64,000 bases of DNA from assembly GCA_023461035.1 (NCBI GenBank), contig JAEWOD010000016.1, forward strand, positions 62,001-126,000, in the 5' to 3' direction. The stretch's first letter is position 1, and each line of letters opens with the position of its first letter. Source of the stretch: Bacteroidota bacterium. Its GTDB lineage: Bacteria > Bacteroidota > Bacteroidia > Flavobacteriales > Weeksellaceae. Both the position numbers and the translations under genes were made by a program. Below the pieces are notes generated by a model. That model was not told the origin of the DNA and ran no database searches. It saw only the letters and a list, made by a program, of their open reading frames with translations. This document shows, piece by piece, positions 26,191-34,302 of this stretch.

Positions 26191-27656
26191 GAAATAAAAT
26201 TGACCAATATTTAAAAAATAAATTAAACATTCCGCAGGAACCGCCTGCTGATGCTTGGGAATTTATTCAAAGTCGTATTCCAAAAAAAGAAAAAAAACGA
26301 TTTATTCCTTTATGGATAAGGATTTCAGGAATAGCGGCCCTTTTAGTCTTTTTGGTTGGCGGAAGCTATATGTTCAATTTATTTGAGTCGGATTCCAATC
26401 AGGATTCAACTCAAAATCAGAATCAATCCACCGGTTCCAATCAAAATTCTGTTTTTGGAAATGAAACAGAAAACGGTTTTGAACAAAATTCAAATTCGGA
26501 GAAGTTAAATTCAGATGATTATAACAATCATTCATATCCCATCGATGGTCAAAACAAGACGTATTCCCACCGGAATCAATCCAATCTTAACGAAAATTCT
26601 CCATTTATTTCAAATCATCCCAATTCATCTAACTATGAAAATAATTCTACTTTAAATCTTCCTAACAACTCGTTAAACACTGAAAATCAAAATTATTTGT
26701 TGGGTTCAACTCAAATTGAAAAAGACTTAAACTCAAATACAGAGCAGCCAAATATGGCTTGGAACTCGTTCAACCAAGAAAAAGAATCTCAAAATTCTTT
26801 CAATAAAAATAGCACTGAAAATCCTTTTACAAACCCGTTATTGGATGAATTGGAAAAAGAAAATAAAGAATTAATCGCACTCAACACAAAAGAAAATAAA
26901 AAGAAAAAATCCAAAGACGTTTATAAAAAGAAACCGGAATTTGACCGTTTTTATATCAGCGGATTTGTTTCGCCGATGGCTTTGAATACTTTTGTCGGAA
27001 GTTCCATGCTGGCAGACAATATGAGTCAATATAAAACCGAAAACAATGTCACACTGGCTTATGGATTAAAAGGTGCTTATGCCCTAAGTCCGAGAGTTAA
27101 AATAAGAACAGGTGTTTCTGTAGTAGGATTTGAACAAATCACTCAAAACGTCCCTCTTTCTGCAAGCATTGAAAATGGTTCTGCCTCTTCTATTCATGAT
27201 GCACGAAATAATGTAAAGTACTTTGGTGATTTGCGCATAGAAAGTACCCATGCCACTTCTCTGGCCGAATCAGAATTGAACAACAAAACCATAAATGGCG
27301 ATATTCAACAACAATCTCAATACATAGAAATACCGGTCGAAGCCGAAGTTTCCCTTTTCCAAACCAACTCCATAGGAATCAGCGCAACGGCAGGTGGCAG
27401 TACTTGGTTGTTATCAAAAAACAAAATATTTGCACATACGCAAGACTATACGGAAGAATTAGGAAAGGCTGAAAACCTGAACAATACCTCCTTCAGTGCC
27501 AATGCAGGACTGAAATTTGATATGAAAATTTCGGAAACTGTGAATGTAAATGTGGAGCCGGCCTTCAAATATTTGATCAATCCCGTAAACGACATCAAAA
27601 AATACAATCCTTATACCGTAGGTGTAAACGCTGGAGTAACGGTTTCCCTGAAGTAA
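26187..27656 (+). CDS. Anti-sigma-like membrane protein fused to an outer-membrane-type beta-barrel domain
   Basis: 489 residues. Seen, in order: a soluble N-terminus (1-42) with PPADAWEFIQSRI, typical of sigma-linked membrane regulators; one membrane segment (about 43-64); a long Asn/Ser/Gln-rich low-complexity stretch (67-220); a Lys-rich patch with KENKKKKSK (about 231-250); then a beta-rich C-terminal domain (252-489) resembling 8-10-stranded PorT/OmpA-type barrels and ending in VTVSLK. Read literally, the chain would sit in the inner membrane and reach the outer membrane. Start overlap with the sigma gene is 4 bp. Sigma binding is inferred from context. Confidence 0.8.
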   Translation: MRNKIDQYLKNKLNIPQEPPADAWEFIQSRIPKKEKKRFIPLWIRISGIAALLVFLVGGSYMFNLFESDSNQDSTQNQNQSTGSNQNSVFGNETENGFEQNSNSEKLNSDDYNNHSYPIDGQNKTYSHRNQSNLNENSPFISNHPNSSNYENNSTLNLPNNSLNTENQNYLLGSTQIEKDLNSNTEQPNMAWNSFNQEKESQNSFNKNSTENPFTNPLLDELEKENKELIALNTKENKKKKSKDVYKKKPEFDRFYISGFVSPMALNTFVGSSMLADNMSQYKTENNVTLAYGLKGAYALSPRVKIRTGVSVVGFEQITQNVPLSASIENGSASSIHDARNNVKYFGDLRIESTHATSLAESELNNKTINGDIQQQSQYIEIPVEAEVSLFQTNSIGISATAGGSTWLLSKNKIFAHTQDYTEELGKAENLNNTSFSANAGLKFDMKISETVNVNVEPAFKYLINPVNDIKKYNPYTVGVNAGVTVSLK

Positions 27657-27661
27657 ATTAA

Positions 27662-27680
27662 GAGCCTGTTTAAATTTTAT
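27662..27680. repeat. Solo copy of the GAGCCTGTTTAAA terminal repeat
   Basis: GAGCCTGTTTAAATTTTAT, preceded by TAA, matches the terminal inverted repeats of the small element at 42.06-42.25 kb. It lies between two convergent genes and supplies the stop codon of the membrane protein gene ending at 27677. Confidence 0.7.
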
Positions 27681-28204
27681 TTAGAAATAATTTTCTCCTC
27701 CACCAAAACCCGCTCGATAAAACTGCGTAAAATATCGATATGGCTTTTGGCTATCCGTTGACCAATTTGGGCAGAAACAAATGGTCCGATGATCAACAAC
27801 AATCCGATCAAATTGGTCCAAACCCAGAATTTTCCGATTCCCAATGCTAGTTCTATCCAGCCGTAAAGCCCCGTGGTAAGCAGAATTGCCCCTCCGGCTC
27901 CGTAGGAAAAGGCAAAGAATGTCCATACTGAAGTTTTTGGTCCAAACACGCCGCGGATCACCAATTCATCTGGTTTTTCCGGCTCTTTTTCCAAGCGAAG
28001 CTGCAATTGCGGTGCCCAATATTCCTCTCTGTTCTTTAAAACATAAATCGTCCCTACTTCCTCATTGCAAAATCCACCTAACACATGATTGCGGTCATTT
28101 AAATAACGATTTAGTTTTTCAGAGAATTCTTTTGCTGTCATTTCTGCCCTGACTTTAAATCTCGGCCGGCTCCTGATTGCATTGATCACAATTTCATTAT
28201 TCAT
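27677..28204 (-). CDS. Conserved hypothetical protein with two membrane segments
   Basis: 175 residues. Seen: a soluble N-terminal half with RPRFKVRAEMTAKEFSEKL and YLNDRN, two adjacent hydrophobic segments (about 105-124 and 130-151) and a soluble C-terminal helix. I do not recognise the family. The stop codon lies inside a GAGCCTGTTTAAA repeat end, so the C-terminus may have been altered by an element that has since been lost (inference). It is divergent from the alkyltransferase-like gene. Confidence 0.75.
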   Translation of the reverse strand: MNNEIVINAIRSRPRFKVRAEMTAKEFSEKLNRYLNDRNHVLGGFCNEEVGTIYVLKNREEYWAPQLQLRLEKEPEKPDELVIRGVFGPKTSVWTFFAFSYGAGGAILLTTGLYGWIELALGIGKFWVWTNLIGLLLIIGPFVSAQIGQRIAKSHIDILRSFIERVLVEEKIISK

Positions 28205-28250
28205 TCAAAAATTCAATTTGGTTGACTAAATTTACAAACAAATCATTTAG

Positions 28251-28574
28251 ATGTCCCCAAAAGAATTTTCCTTTTACGAAAAAGTCTATGATGTCACCCG
28301 AAAAATCCCATTTGGAAAAGTGACTTCCTATGGAGCGATTGCCGAATTCCTCGGTCGGAAAGGTTCTGCGCGCATGGTCGGATACGCGATGAATAATGCC
28401 GGAAATCATCCGGATGTTCCCGCTCACCGTGTCGTCAACCGAAACGGATTGCTGACCGGAAAACATCATTTCTCACCACCTGACCTGATGAACCAATTAT
28501 TGGAAAATGAAGGAATAGAAATTGAAAATGATAAAATCCTGAATTTTAAAGAGGTTTTTTGGAAACCGGAATAA
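28251..28574 (+). CDS. Alkyltransferase-like protein (MGMT family, active-site Cys replaced)
   Basis: 107 residues, the size of the DNA-binding domain alone. Seen: IPFGKVTSYGAIAEFLG with the helix-turn-helix region, then VPAHRVVNRNG (56-66), where the alkyl-accepting PCHR cysteine of O6-methylguanine methyltransferases is alanine (A58). Known: such ATL proteins bind O6-alkylguanine without repairing it and hand the lesion to nucleotide excision repair. The gene has a near-consensus TAAATTTA box 16 nt upstream of the ATG. Confidence 0.93.
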   Translation: MSPKEFSFYEKVYDVTRKIPFGKVTSYGAIAEFLGRKGSARMVGYAMNNAGNHPDVPAHRVVNRNGLLTGKHHFSPPDLMNQLLENEGIEIENDKILNFKEVFWKPE

Positions 28575-28604
28575 TTCCCCTCCTTTGCAGCGATTAGAAG
28601 GGGA

Positions 28605-29408
28605 TTATCTAACCTCTTTCTGCATCCTTCTATATTTCAAATACTGAAAAATCGTGGGATGCGTATAATTTGTCTTTTCATCCACTTCCCCGACTTTTCG
28701 GGATTCAGGTTCTGAACCGGCTTCGATGGCTTTGATGATTTTCGCCTGATTTTCTACAATTCCTACCATCCCTTTCCAGCTCAGCGTAAAATAACTATCT
28801 CCTTTTTCGATCGCAACTTGACTTTGGTGCAAAATATCACCTGTATCCACACCGCTGTCCAACCAAAAAACCGTATAACCTACTTTTTGCGGTTCACCAT
28901 AAAAAATTGCCCAAAAAGGCGAATGAACACCGCGATAATCCGGCGTGATGCCCGGATGTCCACCAATCACTCTTCCGTTTACAAGATTTCGAACCTTTTT
29001 TCCAACCCAATATCCGGTGTGAACCAGCAATAAATCCGGTTTTTGGGATTGGATGAATTCCATCGTTTCCGGCGTTCCGTAATCTTCGGTTTGAAAAGTT
29101 TCAAAACTATGTTTTTTTAGAACCGATTGAATTTCATCCTCGTTATAAATTTGGTCGAAAACCTCACGGTCTTTTTTCTGATTCAAGATTTTATAATAAA
29201 TCCGTCCGAGTATTTGCAAAAAAACCTGAAAATAACCGTACTTCTTTCCCGCAATTTTCAAATATGAAAAATCAACTCCTTTTTGATGTTTGTTTGCATT
29301 TACAACGCCTACGACATTTACCTCATTTTCAAGCAAAACGCTAAGCGTTTTGTCAAAAATAATTCCGGTGCCAAACAGGCAAACGACTCGTAGGGATTTT
29401 TTAGTCAT
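28605..29408 (-). CDS. Formyltransferase-family protein, catalytic Asn replaced
   Basis: 267 residues. Seen: VVCLFGTGIIF near the start, DLLLVHTGYWVGKKV, then VIGGHPGITPDYRG (147-160) and SGVDTGDIL (185-193). Histidine 151 and aspartate 188 of the formyltransferase triad are kept, but the asparagine two residues before the histidine is glycine (G149). It is a paralogue of the protein at 4.3-5.0 kb, which keeps the Asn. It may have changed chemistry or be inactive. It overlaps the deacetylase gene by 8 bp and repeats the deacetylase-formyltransferase order of the main locus. Confidence 0.8.
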   Translation of the reverse strand: MTKKSLRVVCLFGTGIIFDKTLSVLLENEVNVVGVVNANKHQKGVDFSYLKIAGKKYGYFQVFLQILGRIYYKILNQKKDREVFDQIYNEDEIQSVLKKHSFETFQTEDYGTPETMEFIQSQKPDLLLVHTGYWVGKKVRNLVNGRVIGGHPGITPDYRGVHSPFWAIFYGEPQKVGYTVFWLDSGVDTGDILHQSQVAIEKGDSYFTLSWKGMVGIVENQAKIIKAIEAGSEPESRKVGEVDEKTNYTHPTIFQYLKYRRMQKEVR

Positions 29409-30147
29409 TTTTTTTGTTCTGAATGTATTGATGAATCGGGAAAATGATTTTTTTAATCGTTGATTTAATTTTACGATTCCGTTGAATTTTTGATAAATTC
29501 TTCAATTCCAAGATTTCACGAAATTCTTCATCGCTCGTTTGAGCTTTGACCGAAAAACGTCCGAAAATTTCCGTTTCGCCGGAAAATCTCAATTCCAAAA
29601 TGGGTTCCGAATCAAATATAAAAGAAAGTCCTGCTTCGGAAGCGGATTGATAGGTTTTATCATCGGAATCGCCACCCGGAACAGAGGCGTATAAAATTTC
29701 TTCGTCTATGATTTCTTCGAGAATTTGCTTCGAAGTTTTCCATTCGTTTAGCATTTCATTATAATTTAAACTTCTGAAAATCATAGGATGTGAGTGCGAA
29801 TGTGAACCAATGATGTGTCCGGATTCATGCAAACTTAAAATATCCTTTTCGGACAAAAATCCTTTTGTGCCAATTCGTTTCGTAGTGATAAAGTACATTC
29901 CTTTCAACCCAAATTCTTCTAAAATTTTTGCCGATTTCAAATTGGAAATTCCACCATCATCAAATGTGAAAAGAATTTGATCAACCTTCTTTAATTCATT
30001 TGATTTCACATGATTGGAATAAATTTCAAGATGATTTCTGAAGACATCGGTTTTGTGCATATACGCCAAATTGTCCTTGTTTTGAAATCCGGATTCCGAA
30101 TAATCATCGATGACTTCATGGTATAAAAATGCAAGTGTTTTGGGCAT
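29401..30147 (-). CDS. Polysaccharide deacetylase (carbohydrate esterase 4)
   Basis: 248 residues. Seen: LAFLYHEV near the start, the metal motif TFDDG (61-65), the second motif SHSHSH (115-120, with H116 and H120), and a less clear C-terminal motif. There is no signal peptide, suggesting cytoplasmic action on a precursor. It is more canonical than the deacetylase at 5.0-6.0 kb, and the two are only distantly alike. It is transcribed from a TATCTTTG box at 30169-30176 together with the formyltransferase-like gene. Confidence 0.88.
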   Translation of the reverse strand: MPKTLAFLYHEVIDDYSESGFQNKDNLAYMHKTDVFRNHLEIYSNHVKSNELKKVDQILFTFDDGGISNLKSAKILEEFGLKGMYFITTKRIGTKGFLSEKDILSLHESGHIIGSHSHSHPMIFRSLNYNEMLNEWKTSKQILEEIIDEEILYASVPGGDSDDKTYQSASEAGLSFIFDSEPILELRFSGETEIFGRFSVKAQTSDEEFREILELKNLSKIQRNRKIKSTIKKIIFPIHQYIQNKKND

Positions 30148-30168
30148 GATCGGTTTATTCTTCTGTTA

Positions 30169-30176
30169 CAAAGATA
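30169..30176 (-). promoter_or_regulatory. -7 box TATCTTTG for the second deacetylase/formyltransferase pair
   Basis: An exact TAnnTTTG match on the minus strand, 21 nt before ATG 30147. The pair therefore has its own promoter, separate from the nuclease gene upstream. Confidence 0.6.
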
Positions 30177-30212
30177 ATTGTATTTGATGGAAACAGAAAT
30201 TTGGAATTTCTT

Positions 30213-32930
30213 CTAATCATCCAAATTCTCCAGCATCTGTTCTCTGTTTTCAGCAAACGGAATATCCGGATTTAGAATTTCTTCAATCAATTGACTTAAA
30301 GGTTCATAAACCAGTGAGAGAATCTGATTATCAAAATTCAATTCATCATCAATTTTTAATGTAACTACTTCTTTTTTAGGATATTTCAACGGATAAATAC
30401 CGAATTGAACAAATTGATTTTCATTGTTTCCAAAAAACATTTCGGCATAGAGAAGAAGTTGTAAAGGTTTGGAAAATTTATCTTCATTGAAAATTTTGAA
30501 AATATTCTCCGATTTAATTTTCAGTTCCTTTTCATCCACATATCCGGTTTTATAATCGATGATTCGTTTATTGCCGTTTATGGAATCAATCCGGTCAATG
30601 AATCCGCCCAAAATGACTTTTCGGCCATTTTGCAAGGTAAATTCAACGTTGGCTTCCTGTTCCAAATTCAAGATGATCAATTCTGATTCTGCACAGATTT
30701 TCAAATCATTTTTCAGAACATTTTCCACAAATGAATAAACGATTTTATAAATCAAATAATTCTTTCCGCGTTTAAATTCACCGCTTTTGTATTCTTCTCT
30801 GAAATATTTTTCGACTACCGGTTCAAGATTTTCCAACAAAGGTTGAATATCGGACGGAATCAATATTTTTCCAAGCAATGGCTCATACAATTCCTCCAAA
30901 GATTTATGGACAATATTTCCCAAAACCCTTGCGCCAACCGTTTCTTCAGCTTCTTCAAATTCTTCCAGTTTCAGCACTTTTTGCTGATAAAATTCAATCG
31001 GATTTCTCAGATATGAATTCAAAGACGAAGGTGAAATCCGCTTTTCTGCCCAGCGGTTCAGGGCTTCCATGACCCGTTCGGTTTTCGGAATGTTCAAAGG
31101 ATTCTGAACTGGTGATTCAAATTGAGGTGTAGCGATTTTATGGCGAATCTCGTGTCCGGATTCAATTTCAATTTGAGTGATAAAACGGCTTTTTTCACCC
31201 GAACCCAAAGCATCGGGTTCTGAATTATAAATCAGTTCTATATTTTCTGCTCTTTGCAGCAACCGGTAAAAATGATAGGCAAAAACGGCATCGTTTTCCG
31301 TAAAAGTATTCAATCCCATTTCGCGGCGTATGTCGTATGGAATGTAAGAATTTTCCACTCTTCCGGGCGGTAAAATCCCATCGTTCACGGAAAGAATAAT
31401 GACATTTTTAAAATCAAGCAAACGCGTTTCCAAAAGCCCGACAATCTGAAGGCCTTCCAATGGCTCACCCACAAAGGAAATCGTTTCGTTTTGGAGCAAA
31501 CGATTGTACAAAACATTCAGCGTTTTGAAATCGCTGATGTGTGAAAAACCTGCTAATTCTTGTTTTAATTGAGAAAACAATAAACTGAACCGATACAAAT
31601 ATTCTTTGTCCAATTCGTTGATTTGAATCTCTGCTTTACGCATTTGATCATCGATCCACTTTTGGAGTAAGTCTACAAACGAACCGACATTTTCCGGAAT
31701 TATAAAAAGTTCCCTGAAAATACTTTTTTCCAATTGTTCTTCTAAAAATTTGGGAGATGAAAAAATATGATTTTCACGACGAATGCGGATGGAAACTTCT
31801 GTGGAAACCGGATTTTGCTCTTTCAAAACCGAATTTCCTAAAATATCCAGAACATTTTTAAAATAATAGGTTTTTCCATTTCCTAATTTCTCACGATTCA
31901 TTTGTAATTCAAATACCGAACGGAAAAAATAAGCCATCGTGGATTTGTTCAGCGGAAAACCCATGGTGATATTGGCTTTGGAAATTTTTTCCGGAATCGA
32001 ACTCAAAACAGCTGGCAATAACGTTTCTTCTGCCAATACCACAGCCGTTTCCGTCCATTCTTCCTCCGGAATTTCATCCAGGATTTTATGCAGATATTTG
32101 GCTTGTCCAACTCGCTTTCCGACTTCGGTAACTTCTATTTTTTTGGGTTGAGAAAAAGCATCAAACTGCCATTTCCATTCGTTCAGTGATTCTTTGTACG
32201 AACGAAGGAAATAGCCTGCTTCCTGATTGGAATCTTCCATATAATAGGAATCAGAATCCCAAAAAAGCTGGGTGCGACCTGATTTCTCCAACTCAAAAAG
32301 AATTTTTCGCTCAGCATTTGAAAGGGCATTTAGTCCGGCAAATACAAATTCAGTTGAATTATTTCCAAGGAATTCGGGAAGATTTTCTACGGCTTTTTTG
32401 TATATCAACCCACGGTATCCCCAACCTTTTTTCTCCAAATCTTCGTTCAATTGGAAAAATAGCTTTTGAGCCATTTCCCAAAAATGAAGATGCCGCACCA
32501 TCAAATCATTGCTGCCTATTTCCAACCCCTCCTGTCCCCATTTTTTAATTCTTTCGGCAGAAACCAAATAATCAAAAATTTCATTTGGATTGACCAATGC
32601 AGATTGAATGTCATCAAAATCCTTTTGCAAAGTTGGAATCCATTTTAGAAATTCTTCAAATGGAAGCGGATTTTCGGCAATTTTCAGATAAGCATCATAT
32701 ACCAAAAACCATAATTGAATTTGGGAAACGGAATGCAAGCCGGAAAGATTTGCCATGAATTCATCCATGCTTAAAAACCGCGGAAGTAAGACGTTTTTCA
32801 ATTGTTTTTGAAAGCTTTGGCGAAAAAAAAGTTTAGCGCGGTTTCCGGGTAGAATGATGGTTGTATTTTCAAAATTGGTTTTATTTTGAATCAATTGGGA
32901 AACAACTTTGTCTATAAATTTTTCCATCAA
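30213..32930 (-). CDS. AddB-like protein with PD-(D/E)XK nuclease domain
   Basis: 905 residues. Seen: an N-terminal TTIILPGNRAKLFFRQ resembling a decayed helicase motif I, QIVGLLETRLLDFKNVIILS and LSVNDGILPPG in the middle as in the helicase-like core, and a C-terminal RecB-type nuclease with GNIVHKSLEELY, GGFIDRID and RIIDYKTG (about 780-805, D and K of the motif). Known: AddB works with an AddA helicase-nuclease to resect double-strand breaks. No AddA gene is next to it. It overlaps the SMR gene upstream by 4 bp. Confidence 0.85.
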   Translation of the reverse strand: MMEKFIDKVVSQLIQNKTNFENTTIILPGNRAKLFFRQSFQKQLKNVLLPRFLSMDEFMANLSGLHSVSQIQLWFLVYDAYLKIAENPLPFEEFLKWIPTLQKDFDDIQSALVNPNEIFDYLVSAERIKKWGQEGLEIGSNDLMVRHLHFWEMAQKLFFQLNEDLEKKGWGYRGLIYKKAVENLPEFLGNNSTEFVFAGLNALSNAERKILFELEKSGRTQLFWDSDSYYMEDSNQEAGYFLRSYKESLNEWKWQFDAFSQPKKIEVTEVGKRVGQAKYLHKILDEIPEEEWTETAVVLAEETLLPAVLSSIPEKISKANITMGFPLNKSTMAYFFRSVFELQMNREKLGNGKTYYFKNVLDILGNSVLKEQNPVSTEVSIRIRRENHIFSSPKFLEEQLEKSIFRELFIIPENVGSFVDLLQKWIDDQMRKAEIQINELDKEYLYRFSLLFSQLKQELAGFSHISDFKTLNVLYNRLLQNETISFVGEPLEGLQIVGLLETRLLDFKNVIILSVNDGILPPGRVENSYIPYDIRREMGLNTFTENDAVFAYHFYRLLQRAENIELIYNSEPDALGSGEKSRFITQIEIESGHEIRHKIATPQFESPVQNPLNIPKTERVMEALNRWAEKRISPSSLNSYLRNPIEFYQQKVLKLEEFEEAEETVGARVLGNIVHKSLEELYEPLLGKILIPSDIQPLLENLEPVVEKYFREEYKSGEFKRGKNYLIYKIVYSFVENVLKNDLKICAESELIILNLEQEANVEFTLQNGRKVILGGFIDRIDSINGNKRIIDYKTGYVDEKELKIKSENIFKIFNEDKFSKPLQLLLYAEMFFGNNENQFVQFGIYPLKYPKKEVVTLKIDDELNFDNQILSLVYEPLSQLIEEILNPDIPFAENREQMLENLDD

Positions 32931-33253
32931 TTCGAAACCGCTTTAAGTCCTACAATGGAGGCAATCAATGTACAAATAAAGAAAATTCGCCAAAAAGTTG
33001 CCGGCTCATGAAATACAAAAATCCCCATCAGAACCGTTCCTACAGCGCCGATTCCCGTCCAAACAGCATAAGCCGTCCCGATGGGCAGCGATTGGGATGC
33101 TTTCATCAATAAAATCATGCTGATGGTCAGGCAAACCAGAAATCCGCCGTACCAAAGATAGGATTCGGTACCGGAAGTTTCCTTTGCTTTTCCCAAACAA
33201 GAGGCAAATCCGACTTCAAAAAGCCCGGCGATGATAAGGATAATCCAGTTCAT
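32927..33253 (-). CDS. Small multidrug resistance family transporter (SugE/Gdx-like)
   Basis: 108 residues with four membrane segments. Seen: the essential membrane glutamate in AGLFEVGFA (E13), and SLPIGTAYAVWTGIGAVGT (about 55-73), the strongly conserved SMR segment. Closeness to the SugE pattern suggests guanidinium or quaternary ammonium export (inference). I see no guanidine riboswitch upstream; the region has a near-consensus TAAATTTC box. Only one SMR gene is present, so a homodimer is expected. Confidence 0.92.
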   Translation of the reverse strand: MNWIILIIAGLFEVGFASCLGKAKETSGTESYLWYGGFLVCLTISMILLMKASQSLPIGTAYAVWTGIGAVGTVLMGIFVFHEPATFWRIFFICTLIASIVGLKAVSN

Positions 33254-33345
33254 TTATGATGAAATTTAGGATGGGAAAATTAATAAATATAAATCATGAC
33301 AAAAAACTTTAATCCTCAAACTTTAAACTTTCTCCTCCAAACAAC

Positions 33346-33353
33346 TAAATTTG
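33346..33353 (+). promoter_or_regulatory. -7 box TAAATTTG four nt before the ATG at 33358
   Basis: TAAATTTG-CCGG-ATG, the same close spacing as at trmD and the uronate epimerase. Confidence 0.55.
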
Positions 33354-33357
33354 CCGG

Positions 33358-33714
33358 ATGAACAAAACAGAATTGACATCCAAACAGAAATGGGAAAAAA
33401 TAGAACAGTTTTTTTCAGAGAATTTTACCGATGGTGAAACGCCTGATCTGGATACGGTTTTATTTCTGATTGGAGTTCAGGAACTGGGAAAAGGCAAGCG
33501 AAAATTTAAAAAGGACGACAAGGTAAATTTGCTTCACATCGCGGTTTGCCGTGTTTTGGAGCCATTTGGGTATTATCGGTTTGAAGGTCTGGATAAAGAT
33601 GGTTGGCCGCAATTTGAATTTCTCGAACCGCTCCCCGAATTAAAACCCAACGAACAATCAATCTTAATGAAAAATGCAGTGATTCAGTATTTTGAGGATC
33701 GGGAAATGTTTTAA
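33358..33714 (+). CDS. Conserved hypothetical protein
   Basis: 118 residues, soluble, with no signal peptide. Seen: TSKQKWEKIEQFFSENF, LDTVLFLIGVQELGKGKRKF, a HIAVCRVLEPFGYYRF segment and KDGWPQFEFLEPLPEL. I do not know its function. It is compact and well formed with a promoter box, so it is a real gene. Its stop overlaps the stop of the convergent Nudix gene by 4 bp, leaving no room for a terminator. Confidence 0.85.
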   Translation: MNKTELTSKQKWEKIEQFFSENFTDGETPDLDTVLFLIGVQELGKGKRKFKKDDKVNLLHIAVCRVLEPFGYYRFEGLDKDGWPQFEFLEPLPELKPNEQSILMKNAVIQYFEDREMF

Positions 33715-34118
33715 TTTCTCAGCATTTCCACGACTCGTTTATCGGTTTCCAGCGTCAAATCATCTGTGGAAATTTGATCTAAATTTATCCAAATTAATTC
33801 TTGAATATCGGTGTCTAAAAGTTCTAATTGGGAAATATCTTTTGCAGAAACTCTGTAATAAATCATCAGAATCTGTTCGTTTTCATCAAATCTTGATTGT
33901 AAGAAATAATCTTGCGTATAGAAATGATCCAGCACTTCAATTTCAAGATTTAATTCTTCTTTAAATTCCCGAATTAAACATTCATGTGTTCCTTCTCCAT
34001 ATTCCAAACCTCCTCCCGGAAATTTATCGATGATGGTTCCGGCAAATGGTTCTCGGATGATTAGCAATTGGTTCTGGACAACCAATAGCCCGTAAATTCT
34101 GACATTAAAAGGTTTCAT
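33711..34118 (-). CDS. NUDIX hydrolase
   Basis: 135 residues. Seen: the Nudix box from GGLEYGEGTHECLIREF to KEELNLEI (36-60), with the REFKEEL core that binds Mg and the pyrophosphate substrate. The N-terminal strands FNVRIYGLLVVQNQLLIIREP match the fold. Known: hydrolyses nucleoside diphosphates linked to another group; the substrate cannot be told. It ends 4 bp inside the convergent hypothetical gene. Confidence 0.93.
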   Translation of the reverse strand: MKPFNVRIYGLLVVQNQLLIIREPFAGTIIDKFPGGGLEYGEGTHECLIREFKEELNLEIEVLDHFYTQDYFLQSRFDENEQILMIYYRVSAKDISQLELLDTDIQELIWINLDQISTDDLTLETDKRVVEMLRN

Positions 34119-34152
34119 TTTATTAATTCAAATATTCAAAGTTCATAATTTA

Positions 34153-34258
34153 ACTTTGTCAAAGTAAGCTCAGGATGTAGAAACTTTGACAAAGTACACT
34201 CGCGATATATGAAAACTTTGTCAAAGTAACCTTCACATCGTAAAAACTTTGACAAAGT
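34153..34258. repeat. Four ACTTTGWCAAAGT palindromes at about 31-bp intervals
   Basis: Perfect 13-bp palindromes with a single central base lie at 34153-34165, 34183-34195, 34215-34227 and 34246-34258. Start-to-start distances are 30, 32 and 31 bp, close to three helical turns. The central base alternates T, A, T, A. They lie between the starts of nothing obvious: the Nudix gene begins at 34118 reading left, and mnmD ends at 34300. Regularity suggests protein binding; a dispersed repeat is the alternative. Confidence 0.85.
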
Positions 34259-34302
34259 CCCACTCAACAACTCTCCTACACGCCTACTCTCCCACTCCCT
34301 CA
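34259..34302. repeat. CTC-rich low-complexity tail of mnmD
   Basis: On the minus (sense) strand this reads TGAGGGAGTGGGAGAGTAGG and continues similarly. The first TGA is the mnmD stop codon. Confidence 0.7.

Noticed and set aside
28575..28604. Terminator between the alkyltransferase-like and formyltransferase genes
   Set aside because: CCCCT and AGGGG can pair, but the loop is long and a T tract is missing; support is too weak.
33254..33345. Guanidine riboswitch upstream of the SMR gene
   Set aside because: No conserved motif or paired structure of that class is visible.
34153..34258. Possible CRISPR array
   Set aside because: The repeats are only 13 bp, perfectly palindromic, with 17-19-bp spacers, and no cas gene is in the window.
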